A DNA stretch of 64,000 nucleotides from Ureibacillus sp. FSL W7-1570 (GTDB taxonomy: Bacteria > Bacillota > Bacilli > Bacillales_A > Planococcaceae), in assembly GCF_038593265.1 (NCBI RefSeq), contig NZ_CP151979.1:2921001-2985000 (forward strand), written 5' to 3'. How positions within the stretch are numbered: position 1 is the stretch's first letter; each line of letters begins with the position of its first letter. Made by a program: the position numbers and the translations under genes. Under the pieces are notes generated by a model. That model was not told the origin of the DNA, did not search any database, and saw only the letters and a list, made by a program, of their open reading frames with translations. Shown in pieces: positions 42,499 through 51,687 of this stretch.

Positions 42499-42609
42499 TG
42501 GTTGCGCATCCAGTTCCCATCTGGGGTAAAGGAAGCCACGAGACAAAGTCCAAAGCCTCTTCTGGTATTTTAGACTCGAGAAAATCAAAAAATCCCCCTT
42601 GCCCTTTTC

Positions 42610-42643
42610 GGAGCTATCTGGTTTGGATAGCTCCATATTTTTT
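42610..42643 (+). terminator. Terminator downstream of the acidic lipoprotein gene
   Basis: GGAGCTATC at 42610-42618 pairs perfectly with GATAGCTCC at 42626-42634, followed by a T run. Confidence 0.88.
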
Positions 42644-42699
42644 GATTCAAGGGTTTTGATTTTGGACAAGCGCCCTTTGTTTGGATGGGGGGAGAAGGG

Positions 42700-42965
42700 G
42701 GAAATGGAGATAAAATTAAAATGGGAACTGGCGAAATGGCACAAAATCAGGTGATATGAGACATAAAAACTGTAAATAAAATAGGCACTGGTGAAATGGA
42801 CACAAAATCAGGTGATAAGTTCAAAAAATCTGTAGATAAAATGGCCTGTGTCGAAATGGACACAAATTCTGGCGTTATGTTCACAAAAACTGTAGATAAA
42901 ATATGGCCGTGTCGCTATGTTCATAATATTTATAGAGAAAGACACAAAACCTGTAAATATAACGC
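42700..42965 (+). repeat. AT-rich tandem array 4 with a 60-base period
   Basis: Four to five copies of a 60-base unit. Each full copy holds GAAATGGACACAAA, then ATGTTCACAAAA or a variant, then CTGTAGATAAAATGG. Within each copy the CACAAA words are spaced near 20-22 bases. The core ATGTTCACAAA matches ATCCGCACCAA of the other arrays at seven of eleven positions, so kinship is possible but unproven. It lies between the lipoprotein terminator and the convergent ywpF gene. Confidence 0.7.
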
Positions 42966-42995
42966 CTGCTCCTTGTTGAAATCCGTGATAGAAAA

Positions 42996-43421
42996 TCAGC
43001 CATTTTCCCCCTTCAATAATGGACGTTCCCTCATCCCTTTCCGGAACTCACTCAATAATTCTTCCTTTGATAAGTTTTTCTCCAGCAACGTTTGCAACAA
43101 TTGTTCCGCATATTTTAACCGCACCGTTCGCACATGTCCCTTCATTAAAACCGAAAGCCGATCTCCAATTTCTTCAATCGTTTCCACTTTCACTGTGAAG
43201 GGGGCGGGTTCATTGTCAGGGGAAGTGATCGTCACTTGCACATCAAAAGATTCCCGGGTTTCCCACAATCTTTCAAAATGCTTTCGATATGGCTGCTCTG
43301 TAAACAACTCCAAAATCCACGTCTTTTCATGATTTTCCTGATTAATGATGATTCCGTCGATCAGGGGGATTTCCACACCATCGTGTTCAAATTGAAAGGA
43401 AATCATTTTAAAAGTTTTCAA
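42996..43421 (-). CDS. ywpF: YwpF-like family protein
   Basis: This is a soluble 141-residue protein starting MKTFKMISFQFEHDG, the typical YwpF opening, and located near ssbB as in B. subtilis (ywpF, ywpG, ywpH). Its function is unknown. The proposed start is TTG at 43421: GGGAGGG lies six bases upstream, whereas the ATG at 43436 overlaps that site. The C-terminal part is rich in Leu, Glu and Lys. The gene runs against its neighbours. Confidence 0.82.
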   Translation of the reverse strand: MKTFKMISFQFEHDGVEIPLIDGIIINQENHEKTWILELFTEQPYRKHFERLWETRESFDVQVTITSPDNEPAPFTVKVETIEEIGDRLSVLMKGHVRTVRLKYAEQLLQTLLEKNLSKEELLSEFRKGMRERPLLKGENG

Positions 43422-43710
43422 AGGTTTCCCTCCCATGATAATCGAAATGCCCTCTTTCATCAGTATAGCAAAGGAACTCTTTCAAACATCGGGTAAAGAA
43501 AAAAATTAAAAAATTGCCAAACTTTTATTTTGGACATTTTTAAAAAATGGGGATAAAAGCAGGCATGATCTAGTTTGAGTTAAATTTTACGAACATTTGT
43601 TTCGTTCGAAAAATGAAAGTTTGAGATAGAAAAATGCGGTCATTTCTTGATTTTGGGATTTTGTCAAAAGAAGGGGTTACCGCTATGATTGAGAAAAAGG
43701 AGGTGAATGG

Positions 43711-44115
43711 ATGAATCATGTCGGACTAGTCGGGCGATTAACGAAAGATCCAGTTCTTCGGGAATTTGGAGAACATCGTGTGGCTACGAGTTTTGTACTG
43801 GCGGTTAATCGCAATTACCGCAATAGCCAGGGCGATGTGGATGCCGATTTCGTCTCCATTACCGCATGGGGAAAGCTGGCGGAACTGATCGTCCAATATT
43901 GCGGCAAAGGTTCACTGATCGGAATCAACGGACGATTGCAATCACGCTCCTATTTAACAAAAGCAAATGTAAAAGTATATACAACTGAAGTCGTCGCCGA
44001 TGATGTCCGATTTTATTCACTCAAGCCACCAAATAAGCAAACGGAAGTTGAAAAGGATTTCGTTCTTCCGGAAATGGAACAAGAATTACCAGTTACGCAA
44101 GGGTCTTCAATTTGA
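43711..44115 (+). CDS. ssbB: Single-stranded DNA-binding protein SsbB (competence type)
   Basis: SsbB coats incoming single-stranded DNA during transformation. The 134 residues consist of an OB fold (NHVGLVGRLTKDPVLRE, NRNYRNSQGDVDADFVSITAWGKLAELIVQ in part, GINGRLQSRSYL) and a short tail. The tail ends QGSSI and lacks the acidic DDDIPF tip by which SsbA recruits repair proteins; that absence, plus location near ywpF, marks it as SsbB and not SsbA. AAAGGAGGTG precedes the ATG. I find no clear ComK box (paired AAAA N5 TTTT) upstream. Confidence 0.9.
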   Translation: MNHVGLVGRLTKDPVLREFGEHRVATSFVLAVNRNYRNSQGDVDADFVSITAWGKLAELIVQYCGKGSLIGINGRLQSRSYLTKANVKVYTTEVVADDVRFYSLKPPNKQTEVEKDFVLPEMEQELPVTQGSSI

Positions 44116-44519
44116 AAATCGGCTGAGAGTTTTGAGGATGGTTGCATTTTGCAGGAAAAAGTGGAGGTTAGCAAAGCAAAGGATTCCGGGTAACACATAG
44201 TGGCAGGTTTTCTTTTACAATGGAAGGTTTTGTTGATTTTGTTGGAGCGAAAGGCAAAAAAATTGTTGGGAATGGAAAATGAATGGGAATGGCCTAAAAT
44301 TGTTTTGGAGTTTGAAGGGGAGTACAAATAAAGAAAATGGGGGGTGAGAAAAACACTGCTGGTTTGTGACCGCCCAGCAGTGAAGGGATACATGGTAATG
44401 CATAATGGATCATGATTACAATTGAATATGATAACTGGATAAAGGTAAAGTGAGGCTACATACGAATAAACGAGGAAATCAGAACACACCTATCTAACTT
44501 CCTCCTATGGTTAGTTGTC
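44116..44519. other. Intergenic region after ssbB
   Basis: About 400 bases of G-rich then AT-rich sequence. It contains a minus-strand terminator (next entry) but no supported gene in either direction. Confidence 0.45.
44348..44382 (-). terminator. Minus-strand terminator beyond array 5
   Basis: CACTGCTGG at 44354-44362 pairs with CCAGCAGTG at 44374-44382; on the minus strand five T follow. No minus-strand gene ends nearby, so it would stop only transcripts that run through the large array. Confidence 0.6.
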
Positions 44520-44560
44520 AGACTGTCTAAGAAAGGATGACTTTCTGGGCAGTCTTTTTT
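44520..44560 (+). terminator. Plus-strand terminator before array 5
   Basis: AGACTG at 44520-44525 pairs with CAGTCT at 44550-44555, with inner AGAAAG/CTTTCT, then six T. The only plus-strand gene upstream is ssbB, 400 bases away. Confidence 0.75.
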
Positions 44561-44574
44561 GTGTGTATTTGGTT

Positions 44575-46205
44575 TTGGCGTGGATAGGTTCAGCTTTGGG
44601 GTCCGTCTTTTCCTTTGGTGCGGAAGATTTTTTATTAGTGTGAATTGGGCTCCGATTGGTGTGGATGGTTCATTCTTTAGTGCGAGTAGGGCTCCGATTG
44701 GTGCGGATAGATCTGCCTTTAGTGAGAATAGGGCTCCGATTGGTGCGGATGGTTTATTCTTTAGTGCGAATAGGGCTTCATTTGGAGCGGATGGTACCTT
44801 CTTTAGTGCGAATAGGGTTCCGATTGGTGTGCATGGTTCATTCTTTAGTGTGAATAGGGTTCCGATTGGTGCGGATGGTTCATTCTTTAGTGCGCATACG
44901 ACTCCGATTGGTGCGGATAGATTTGCCTTTAGTGCGAATAGGGCTTTATTTGGAGCGGATGGTACTTTCTTTAGTGCGAATAGGGTTCCGATTGGTGTGC
45001 ATGGTTCATTCTTTAGTGCGCATACGACTCCGATTGGTGCGGATAGATTTGCCTTTAGTGCGCATACGACTCCGATTGGTGCGGATAGATCTGCCTTTAG
45101 TGCGAATAGGGCTTCATTTGGAGCGGATGGTACCTTCTTTAGTGCGAATAGGGTTCCGATTGGTGCGGATGGTTCATTCTTTAGTGCGCATACGACTCCG
45201 ATTGGTGCGGATAGATTTGCCTTTAGTGCGCATACGACTCCGATTGGTGCGGATAGATCTGCCTTTAGTGTGAATAGGGCTTCATTTGGAGCGGATGGTA
45301 CCTTCTTTAGTGCGAATAGGGTTCCGATTGGTGTGGATGGTACCTTCTTTAGTGCGCATACGACTCCGATTGGTGCGGATAGATTTGCCTTTAGTGCGCA
45401 TACGACTCCGATTGGTGCGGATAGATCTGCCTTTAGTGTGAATAGGGCTTCATTTGGAGCGGATGGTACCTTCTTTAGTGCGAATAGGGTTCCAATTGGT
45501 GTGCATGGTTCATTCTTTAGTGCGCATACGACTCCGATTGGTGCGGATGGTTTATTCTTTAGTGCGAGTAGGGCTTCATTTGGAGCGGATGGTACCTTCT
45601 TTAGTGTGAATAGGGTTCCGATTGGTGCGGATAGATCAGCCTTTAGTGTGAATAGGGCTTTATTTGGAGCGGATGGTACCTTCTTTAGTGCGAATAGGGA
45701 TCCGATTGGTGTGGATGGTTCATTCTTTAGTGCGCATACGACTCCGATTGGTGCGGATAGATTTGCCTTTAGTGCGAATAGGGCTCCGATTGGTGCGGAT
45801 GGTTTATTCTTTAGTGCGAATAGGGCTTCATTTGGAGCGGATGGTACCTTCTTTAGTGCGAATAGGGTTCCGATTGGTGCGGATGGTTCATTCTTTAGTG
45901 CGCATACGACTCCGATTGGTGCGGATAGATTTGCCTTTAGTGCGAATAGGGCTCCGATTGGTGCGGATGGTTTATTCTTTAGTGCGAATAGGGCTTCATT
46001 TGGAGCGGATGGTACCTTCTTTAGTGCGAATAGGGTTCCGATTGGTGCGGATGGTTCATTCTTTAGTGCGCATACGACTCCGATTGGTGCGGATAGATTT
46101 GCCTTTAGTGTGAATAGGGCTCCGATTGGTGCGGATGGTTTATTCTTTAGTGCGAATAGGGTTCCGATTGGTGTGCATGGTTCATTCTTTAGTGCGCATA
46201 CAGTT
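44575..46205 (-). repeat. Large tandem array 5a, about 77 units of 21 bases with 168-bp higher-order repeats
   Basis: Units of 21 bases alternate in two types to give 42-base dimers: GGTGCGGATGG or GGTGCGGATAG (minus strand ATCCGCACCA) and TTTAGTGCGAATAGG or TTTAGTGCGCATACG. A marked variant, TTTGGAGCGGATGG, recurs at 44781, 44949, 45117, 45285, 45453, 45579, 45663, 45831 and 45999 (offsets by a few bases), so intervals are 168, 168, 168, 168, 126, 84, 168 and 168, all multiples of 42. Both strands are free of stops for over 2 kb in one frame, giving long false proteins. Confidence 0.92.
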
Positions 46206-46563
46206 TCATTTTGTGCAGGTGACATTCCCACTTGCTCGGATAACGCCCTCTCTTGCTCGGATGGTTCCATCACTTGCTCGGATAATCCTTTCTCTTGCTC
46301 GGATAATCTCTCATCTTGCTCGGATGGCTCCCTCTCTTGCTCGGATGGTTCCATCACTTGCTCGGATGGTTCCATCACTTGCTCGGATAAGCCCTTCTCT
46401 TGCTCGGATAATCCCTCATCTTGCTCGGATAACTCCACCACTTGCTCGGATGATGCCCTCACTTGCTCGGATGGCTGCTCCACTTGCTCGGATAACTCCT
46501 TCTCTTGCTCGGATGACGCCCTCTCTTGCTCGGATACACTCCCAACTTGCTTAGATAGCGCCA
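46206..46563 (-). repeat. Tandem array 5b, 17 units of 21 bases, core ATCCGAGCAAG on minus strand
   Basis: Directly abutting array 5a, about 17 units of exactly 21 bases each begin CTTGCTCGGAT on the plus strand, that is ATCCGAGCAAG on the minus strand. The last two units before 46563 are degenerate. This is the same core as array 1 at 1876-2273, in the opposite orientation. It is followed by the terminator of ywqA. Confidence 0.92.
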
Positions 46564-46668
46564 CTCCTTACGCGGATGAATCCCACACTTATCACTAACC
46601 TGCGCGTTTACGAACAACTCGATCAGATAAATCATGGATCCCCAGCTTATATCAAAAAACCCACTGCA

Positions 46669-46718
46669 CAAAAAATGCCCGGCACTTCAAAGTCCAGTGA
46701 ACTCCAAAGTGCCAAGCA
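46669..46718 (-). terminator. Terminator of the ywqB-ywqA unit (minus strand)
   Basis: TGCCCGGCACTT at 46676-46687 pairs with AAGTGCCAAGCA at 46707-46718 with two mismatches; on the minus strand seven T follow. It lies 73 bases past the helicase stop. Confidence 0.85.
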
Positions 46719-46790
46719 TCTCATACCAGCGATTTCATGTAACCCCAGCAAAATCGCTATATCCACATACATCCAGAAAAACCCTCACCA

Positions 46791-49586
46791 TCATCCCTGC
46801 TGCACACTTGAAGGAAATTGAAGCAATTCCATCAACTGCGCTTCATCCAGCTCCGTCAGCCAGTTGCTTGCCTGAATCAATTCTTCCGACAAGGCGGACT
46901 TCATCTCCAGCATTTGGTCCACTTTCTCCTCAATCGTGCCGATGGTGATAAACTTATGCACCTGTACAAACTGCTTCTGCCCAATGCGGTAGGCCCGGTC
47001 CGTCGCCTGATTTTCCACAGCCGGATTCCACCAGCGATCCGCATGCAGCACGTGGCTTGCGGCCGTCAAATTCAATCCGGTTCCTCCCGCCTTCAGCGAC
47101 AACAAGAACACGGGGAATTCCCCGGCTTGAAAGGCCTCCACCAAGGCATCCCGCTGCTCCTTGCGCATGCTGCCGGTCAAAAACGGCACGTCCCAGCCGT
47201 ACAGTTCAAAGAAACAATGCTGCAATAATTGGCCCATCCCAATATACTGGGTGAAAATCAAACATTGCTCGCCGCCATCGACAATTTCCTTCGCCAGCTC
47301 CACAATCCGCTTCAACTTCACCGAACGGGAAAGCATCCTTTCTGCATCCCCAAACGGCTCCTTCAAATACAGCGCCGGATGATTGCACAATTGCTTCAAC
47401 TTGCTCAGCATCTGCAAAATCCGTCCTTTGCGTTCAAAAGGGGACAGTTTCTCCAAATCCGCCAAACTGTCCTGGATATATCCTTCATACAGCGCGGCCT
47501 GTTCTTCCGTCAACGGGCAGAACTCCTTCGTTTCCTGCTTATCTGGCAAATTCAGCATCAAATCCGGATCATTTTTCGTTCGCCGCAGCAAGAACGGCCG
47601 GATTTTCGCCCGCAGCAGCTGCTTGTGATGCTCCGAATCATCCCGTTCAATCGGCACAATGAACTCCTCTTGGAACTTCTTGTAACTTCCCAAATAGCCC
47701 CGGTGGATAAAATCAAAAATCGCCCACAGTTCCGCCAACCGGTTCTCAATCGGCGTGCCCGTCAACGCAATATGATGGTCGCCTTGCAAACGGCGGACGG
47801 CCTTCGATTGCTGGGTCTGCATATTTTTAATATTTTGCGCTTCATCCAGCGTCACCACCGCCCAATCGACGGCCTCCAAAAACGCCACATCCTGAGAAAT
47901 CGTGCCATAGGTGGACAACACCACTTGCGGCGCTTCCGTTACCAAAAACTGATGAAAGGCTTCATCCTTCAAACGCCCCGAAGCATAGTGGGTATGCACC
48001 TTCAAAGATGGGGCAAAGCGTTCCAATTCCTTCTGCCAGTTGCCCAAAACGGAAGTCGGGCAAACGATGAGCGACGGTTTCTTCTCTTGCCAAAATTCAT
48101 ACACATACAGCAAATAACTGATCAACTGCACCGTTTTCCCAAGCCCCATATCATCGGCCAAAATGGCGCCAAACTGCTGCGTGCGCATAAACGCAAGCCA
48201 CTCATAGCCCTGTTGCTGATAAGGCCGCAATGTCGCCTTCAAAGACGCGGGCACTTTCACAGGAGGCAGCCCTTGCTTTTCCTGCAGTTGATTCACATAC
48301 GCCTGCAACGAACGCTGCATCTCAAAGGCAAAGAGCGGGTCGTCCCGGTCTTCATCCTCTTCATCCCATTCCGGATTCAACAGCTCCTCTGGCATCTCGC
48401 GGAACACCAATTCCTTCACGGTCCAGTTTTCTTTTTCCGCCTTGTCCATCAACGCCCGCACTTTCGCCATCCAATCGCTGTCCAAGCGGAACCATTCATC
48501 GCCGATCCGCACAAACTCCCGCTTTTCCTCCACGATTTTACGGAACTCTTCGGGACTGATTTTTTCGCCGCCGATGGAAAGCTCCCAGCGGAAGGATAAA
48601 ATGTCATCCAGCCCGGCCATGGACTTTTTCGGAACGTTTTGCGCACTGACGCGGACCCGCATTTTCGTCCTTTTCAATTCTTTCAGCCAGGCAGGAAGAA
48701 TCACTTCAAACCCAAGGGCTGTCAACTTGGCAAAGCCGTTCCGGATTAGGGCGCGCACCTCGGCATCGCCCAACGGAATATACAAAAACGACTCATCCGA
48801 AACCACGTCCAATCCAAGCAGCTGCACCATTTGCTTCTGCGTTCGCGTAATCTCATCCGCAAAGTCTTTCCATTTATCAGGAAGCGCCTCCCGGATTGGG
48901 AGATGCCGCTTCCTTGCAGCAGGCGTCCAATGTTTGGCGGATGCCGAAGATAAAATCACCGTTTCCAGCACCCAGTCATCCGAAGAATCTTCAGGTTCAT
49001 TCAAACGGAGGGCGACTGTCAAATGGCCGATGGAACGGTCCTGCTGAAGCGGCCAACCGCCTTCTTTGAAGAAAGGCAGCAAGGAAGGCACATCGGAAAG
49101 GGGCAAGCCGTTTTGCCCCAATTTTTGATAAAGGGCGGTTGTCAGCAGCTCCTTCCGCAAGGGGTCGCCTTCCAAATGCATTTTAAGGGAAGGCCCCGTT
49201 TCATCCTCGGACACTTCCGCCACATCCCATAAGGAAGGGCTGTTCCACAATGGCTGTACGGCATACAGACTCTCAAGCAACATCGCATCCTCAGCCCTTG
49301 CCCCTTCAAACTTTGCAAAAGGATGCTTCCACTCGGGGGACAAAGCTTCCATCAATTCGACCGCCGAAACGATCAGCGCATCCCCGTCCATCTCGGCATG
49401 CAATCCGTAAAAATTCGGTTCATACCGGAAAAAGAAAACCGATGCGAACTTTTCGGCGGTAATGGTCTTTCCGTTTTCAAAAGCCCGGACGGCATACAAT
49501 CCCTGTTTCAACGGCTCGAAGGTCAATTGATAAACATTGGCAAAAGGATTGACGTTCAACGCATGTTTAACTTGCAACTCTTTCAT
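46791..49586 (-). CDS. ywqA: SNF2-family helicase/ATPase YwqA
   Basis: This is a large DNA-dependent ATPase of 931 residues. An N-terminal region of about 450 residues, with the bacterial SNF2-associated domain, precedes the motor: Walker A ILADDMGLGKTVQL near 475-488, motif II LDEAQNIKN near 580, LTGTPIENRL, and the C-terminal lobe LSLKAGGTGLNLTAASHV and ADRWWNPAVENQATDRAYRI. Bacterial members remodel DNA-protein complexes such as stalled RNA polymerase. ATG 49586 has AAAGGA upstream. In B. subtilis ywqA and ywqB are adjacent, as here, except that here an array separates them. The gene is on the minority strand. Confidence 0.93.
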   Translation of the reverse strand: MKELQVKHALNVNPFANVYQLTFEPLKQGLYAVRAFENGKTITAEKFASVFFFRYEPNFYGLHAEMDGDALIVSAVELMEALSPEWKHPFAKFEGARAEDAMLLESLYAVQPLWNSPSLWDVAEVSEDETGPSLKMHLEGDPLRKELLTTALYQKLGQNGLPLSDVPSLLPFFKEGGWPLQQDRSIGHLTVALRLNEPEDSSDDWVLETVILSSASAKHWTPAARKRHLPIREALPDKWKDFADEITRTQKQMVQLLGLDVVSDESFLYIPLGDAEVRALIRNGFAKLTALGFEVILPAWLKELKRTKMRVRVSAQNVPKKSMAGLDDILSFRWELSIGGEKISPEEFRKIVEEKREFVRIGDEWFRLDSDWMAKVRALMDKAEKENWTVKELVFREMPEELLNPEWDEEDEDRDDPLFAFEMQRSLQAYVNQLQEKQGLPPVKVPASLKATLRPYQQQGYEWLAFMRTQQFGAILADDMGLGKTVQLISYLLYVYEFWQEKKPSLIVCPTSVLGNWQKELERFAPSLKVHTHYASGRLKDEAFHQFLVTEAPQVVLSTYGTISQDVAFLEAVDWAVVTLDEAQNIKNMQTQQSKAVRRLQGDHHIALTGTPIENRLAELWAIFDFIHRGYLGSYKKFQEEFIVPIERDDSEHHKQLLRAKIRPFLLRRTKNDPDLMLNLPDKQETKEFCPLTEEQAALYEGYIQDSLADLEKLSPFERKGRILQMLSKLKQLCNHPALYLKEPFGDAERMLSRSVKLKRIVELAKEIVDGGEQCLIFTQYIGMGQLLQHCFFELYGWDVPFLTGSMRKEQRDALVEAFQAGEFPVFLLSLKAGGTGLNLTAASHVLHADRWWNPAVENQATDRAYRIGQKQFVQVHKFITIGTIEEKVDQMLEMKSALSEELIQASNWLTELDEAQLMELLQFPSSVQQG

Positions 49587-49639
49587 AGAAATTTCCTTTC
49601 TCCAGCTCGGCATTCCAAAGTCTCATCCTGATAATTTCT

Positions 49640-50130
49640 TTTCTCAAATTCAGCATCCCGGTGCTTTATCCCGATAATATTCTTTCTTCAACCCGGCATC
49701 CCGGTGCTTCATCCTGAAAATATTCTAACTCCACCCCGGCATCCCGGTGCTTCATCCTGAAAATATTCTAACTCCACCCCGGCATCCCGGTGCTTCATCC
49801 CGAAAATATTCTTTCTCCAACCCGGCATCCCGGTGCTTCATCCCGATAATATGCTTTCTTCAACCCGGCATCCCGGTGCTTCATCCGAATATTTCCTTCA
49901 CCCTGGCATCCCGGTGCTTCATCCCGAAAATATTCTATCTCCACCCCGGCATCCCGGTGCTTCATCCCGAAAATATTCTAACTCCACCCCGGCATCCCGG
50001 TGCTTCATCCGAATATTTCCTTCACCCTGGCATCCCGGTGCTTTATCCCGATAATATCCTTTCTTCAACCCGGCATTCCGGTGTCTCATCCGAATAATTT
50101 CCTTTCTCGAACTCAGCATCCCAAATAGTC
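49640..50130 (-). repeat. Tandem array 6, 43-base units (with 38-base variants)
   Basis: About eleven copies. The phrase CATCCCGGTGCTTCATCC begins at 49697, 49740, 49783, 49826, 49869, 49907, 49950, 49993 and 50031, so the period is 43 with two 38-base steps where five bases (in the AATATTC region) are lost. Degenerate copies flank it on both sides. Period 43 is two 21-base units plus one. It occupies the whole space between ywqB and ywqA, inside what should be one transcription unit. Confidence 0.9.
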
Positions 50131-51687
50131 TCATCCCAATAATTTCCCTTTCTCCAATTCTTCCTGCAAAGCCCGCAGCCGTTTGTATTGATCGCGGACG
50201 GAAGCGATATAGTCTTCCCAAAAATTCATTTTGCCCGCTTTTTTCGCCGCGGCTTTCATCTTCTTCCAAATCCGGACCGCCTGCTTGTAATTGTAACGGG
50301 ACTTTTCCTTGATTTCCCCCATGGCGTAAAAATGATAAAGGGGAAGGACAAGGGCGGGGGCTTCCTCCGCAACTTGCTTCAACCCGTTGTACTCCAAATG
50401 CTCGATGGAGGAAGGATACATTTGCTGCAACGCCACCCATTCCCCGTAACGCTTATGCTTCAACAAATATTGGGAATATTGATGAATCCCGTCTTTCCCA
50501 AAGGAAGAATATAATAAAATTTCCTCATCTTCCGATAAATCGATATGCTCATATAATGAATAAATCGAAGAAACGACGGGCGAACGATACACATTCTTCA
50601 CCCTTTGGATGAACGCTTCCAAATGGGGAAGGATGGCCCGCAAAATAAGTTCTGCCGCCCGTCCGTTCTGCTTGGCGTAAGCGAATTTCACAAGCCCCAA
50701 ATGGATGTCCACATGTTCGGGATTGATATGTTGGATATTTTCTTCGATTGCGGAATCATTTTTCAAAATAATATAGAACACATTGAGCACTTCCGGAACA
50801 GGCATTTCCCGCTGTTCCTGCAAATACACCAGCTCTTCCAAAGCGCGCCGCTTTTCCGTAAACACTTCATCCCAGAACAGCAGATACAGGTTCATTTTCC
50901 GGTTGATGAAGCCTTCCTGTTCAAACAGCAATTCCCGGAGGAGGAACTGCATTTGATCAAAAAACGGATCCGTTGCAAAAAGGCGGGAAGTACCGGGGAT
51001 TTCATGGACGATGTTTTGGATGGATTGAAATCTTTTATGAAAAAAGTTTTCCAGCAAATGTTCATCCACAGAGCAGCTTTTCGTGAATCGAAGGGACAAT
51101 CGATTCACAACGGCCAGTTCCATAAATAACTTGTAAATCGGTTGCCATTCCCGTTCGAAGGGCATTTGTTTATTCAATTTTTCCAATGCATTCTCCGCAA
51201 TGTTGGTGTACATGAAGGCGGGAATTTCTTCATCCCCGTGAAAATAGTGGCTGAGCACTTCATCGACCATTTTCAGCCAGCTTTCAGGGGTGCGGATATT
51301 CGCGAGGGCTTGCAAATCCACGGTTTTTTTCGAACGCCAGCTGCTCACCCATTCTTGCACGGAATCAATATATTGATATAACGACAGCAACACGCTCACC
51401 TGATGCCGGCACCAACCTTCCTGCGGGCATGAGCAGGAAATTGTGTTGCCCTGGAAATCGATAATCACTTCCGCCGCCCGCACATCCCGGACCGTCGTCG
51501 TCAAAATGGAGAAGACGGATATATAGCGATGGAAAACCACCGCCTGATTCCGGACGGCAAAAAGCGCCCGCCGAACGATCTCCTCATCTTCCGTGACGGA
51601 AGGATGAAGCTCCCTCGCAATGATCTGCAATTTTTCACAGATAAATGCTTCTTGCTCTTTGGCCACATTTGCAACTGATAACACCAT
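50131..51687 (-). CDS. ywqB: SWIM zinc-finger protein YwqB
   Basis: This 518-residue protein carries a SWIM finger (CxCx5CxH) in ISCSCPQEGWCRHQVSVLL near residues 84-100. SWIM fingers bind DNA or proteins and in bacteria often come with SNF2 helicases, as here. The rest is helical with many aromatic and acidic residues and no catalytic motif that I recognise. ATG 51687 is chosen because AGGAG lies eight bases upstream; earlier ATGs at 51738 and 51720 lack such a site. The C-terminus ends shortly before array 6. Confidence 0.88.
   Translation of the reverse strand: MVLSVANVAKEQEAFICEKLQIIARELHPSVTEDEEIVRRALFAVRNQAVVFHRYISVFSILTTTVRDVRAAEVIIDFQGNTISCSCPQEGWCRHQVSVLLSLYQYIDSVQEWVSSWRSKKTVDLQALANIRTPESWLKMVDEVLSHYFHGDEEIPAFMYTNIAENALEKLNKQMPFEREWQPIYKLFMELAVVNRLSLRFTKSCSVDEHLLENFFHKRFQSIQNIVHEIPGTSRLFATDPFFDQMQFLLRELLFEQEGFINRKMNLYLLFWDEVFTEKRRALEELVYLQEQREMPVPEVLNVFYIILKNDSAIEENIQHINPEHVDIHLGLVKFAYAKQNGRAAELILRAILPHLEAFIQRVKNVYRSPVVSSIYSLYEHIDLSEDEEILLYSSFGKDGIHQYSQYLLKHKRYGEWVALQQMYPSSIEHLEYNGLKQVAEEAPALVLPLYHFYAMGEIKEKSRYNYKQAVRIWKKMKAAAKKAGKMNFWEDYIASVRDQYKRLRALQEELEKGKLLG

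Noticed and set aside
43500-43710. A ComK box upstream of ssbB
   Set aside because: Many A and T runs are present, but none shows the paired AAAA N5 TTTT spacing clearly.
44456-46598. Frames of about 680-700 codons on both strands
   Set aside because: They are read-through of a 21-base tandem repeat without stops; starts lack ribosome-binding sites, and both strands cannot encode equally patterned proteins by selection.
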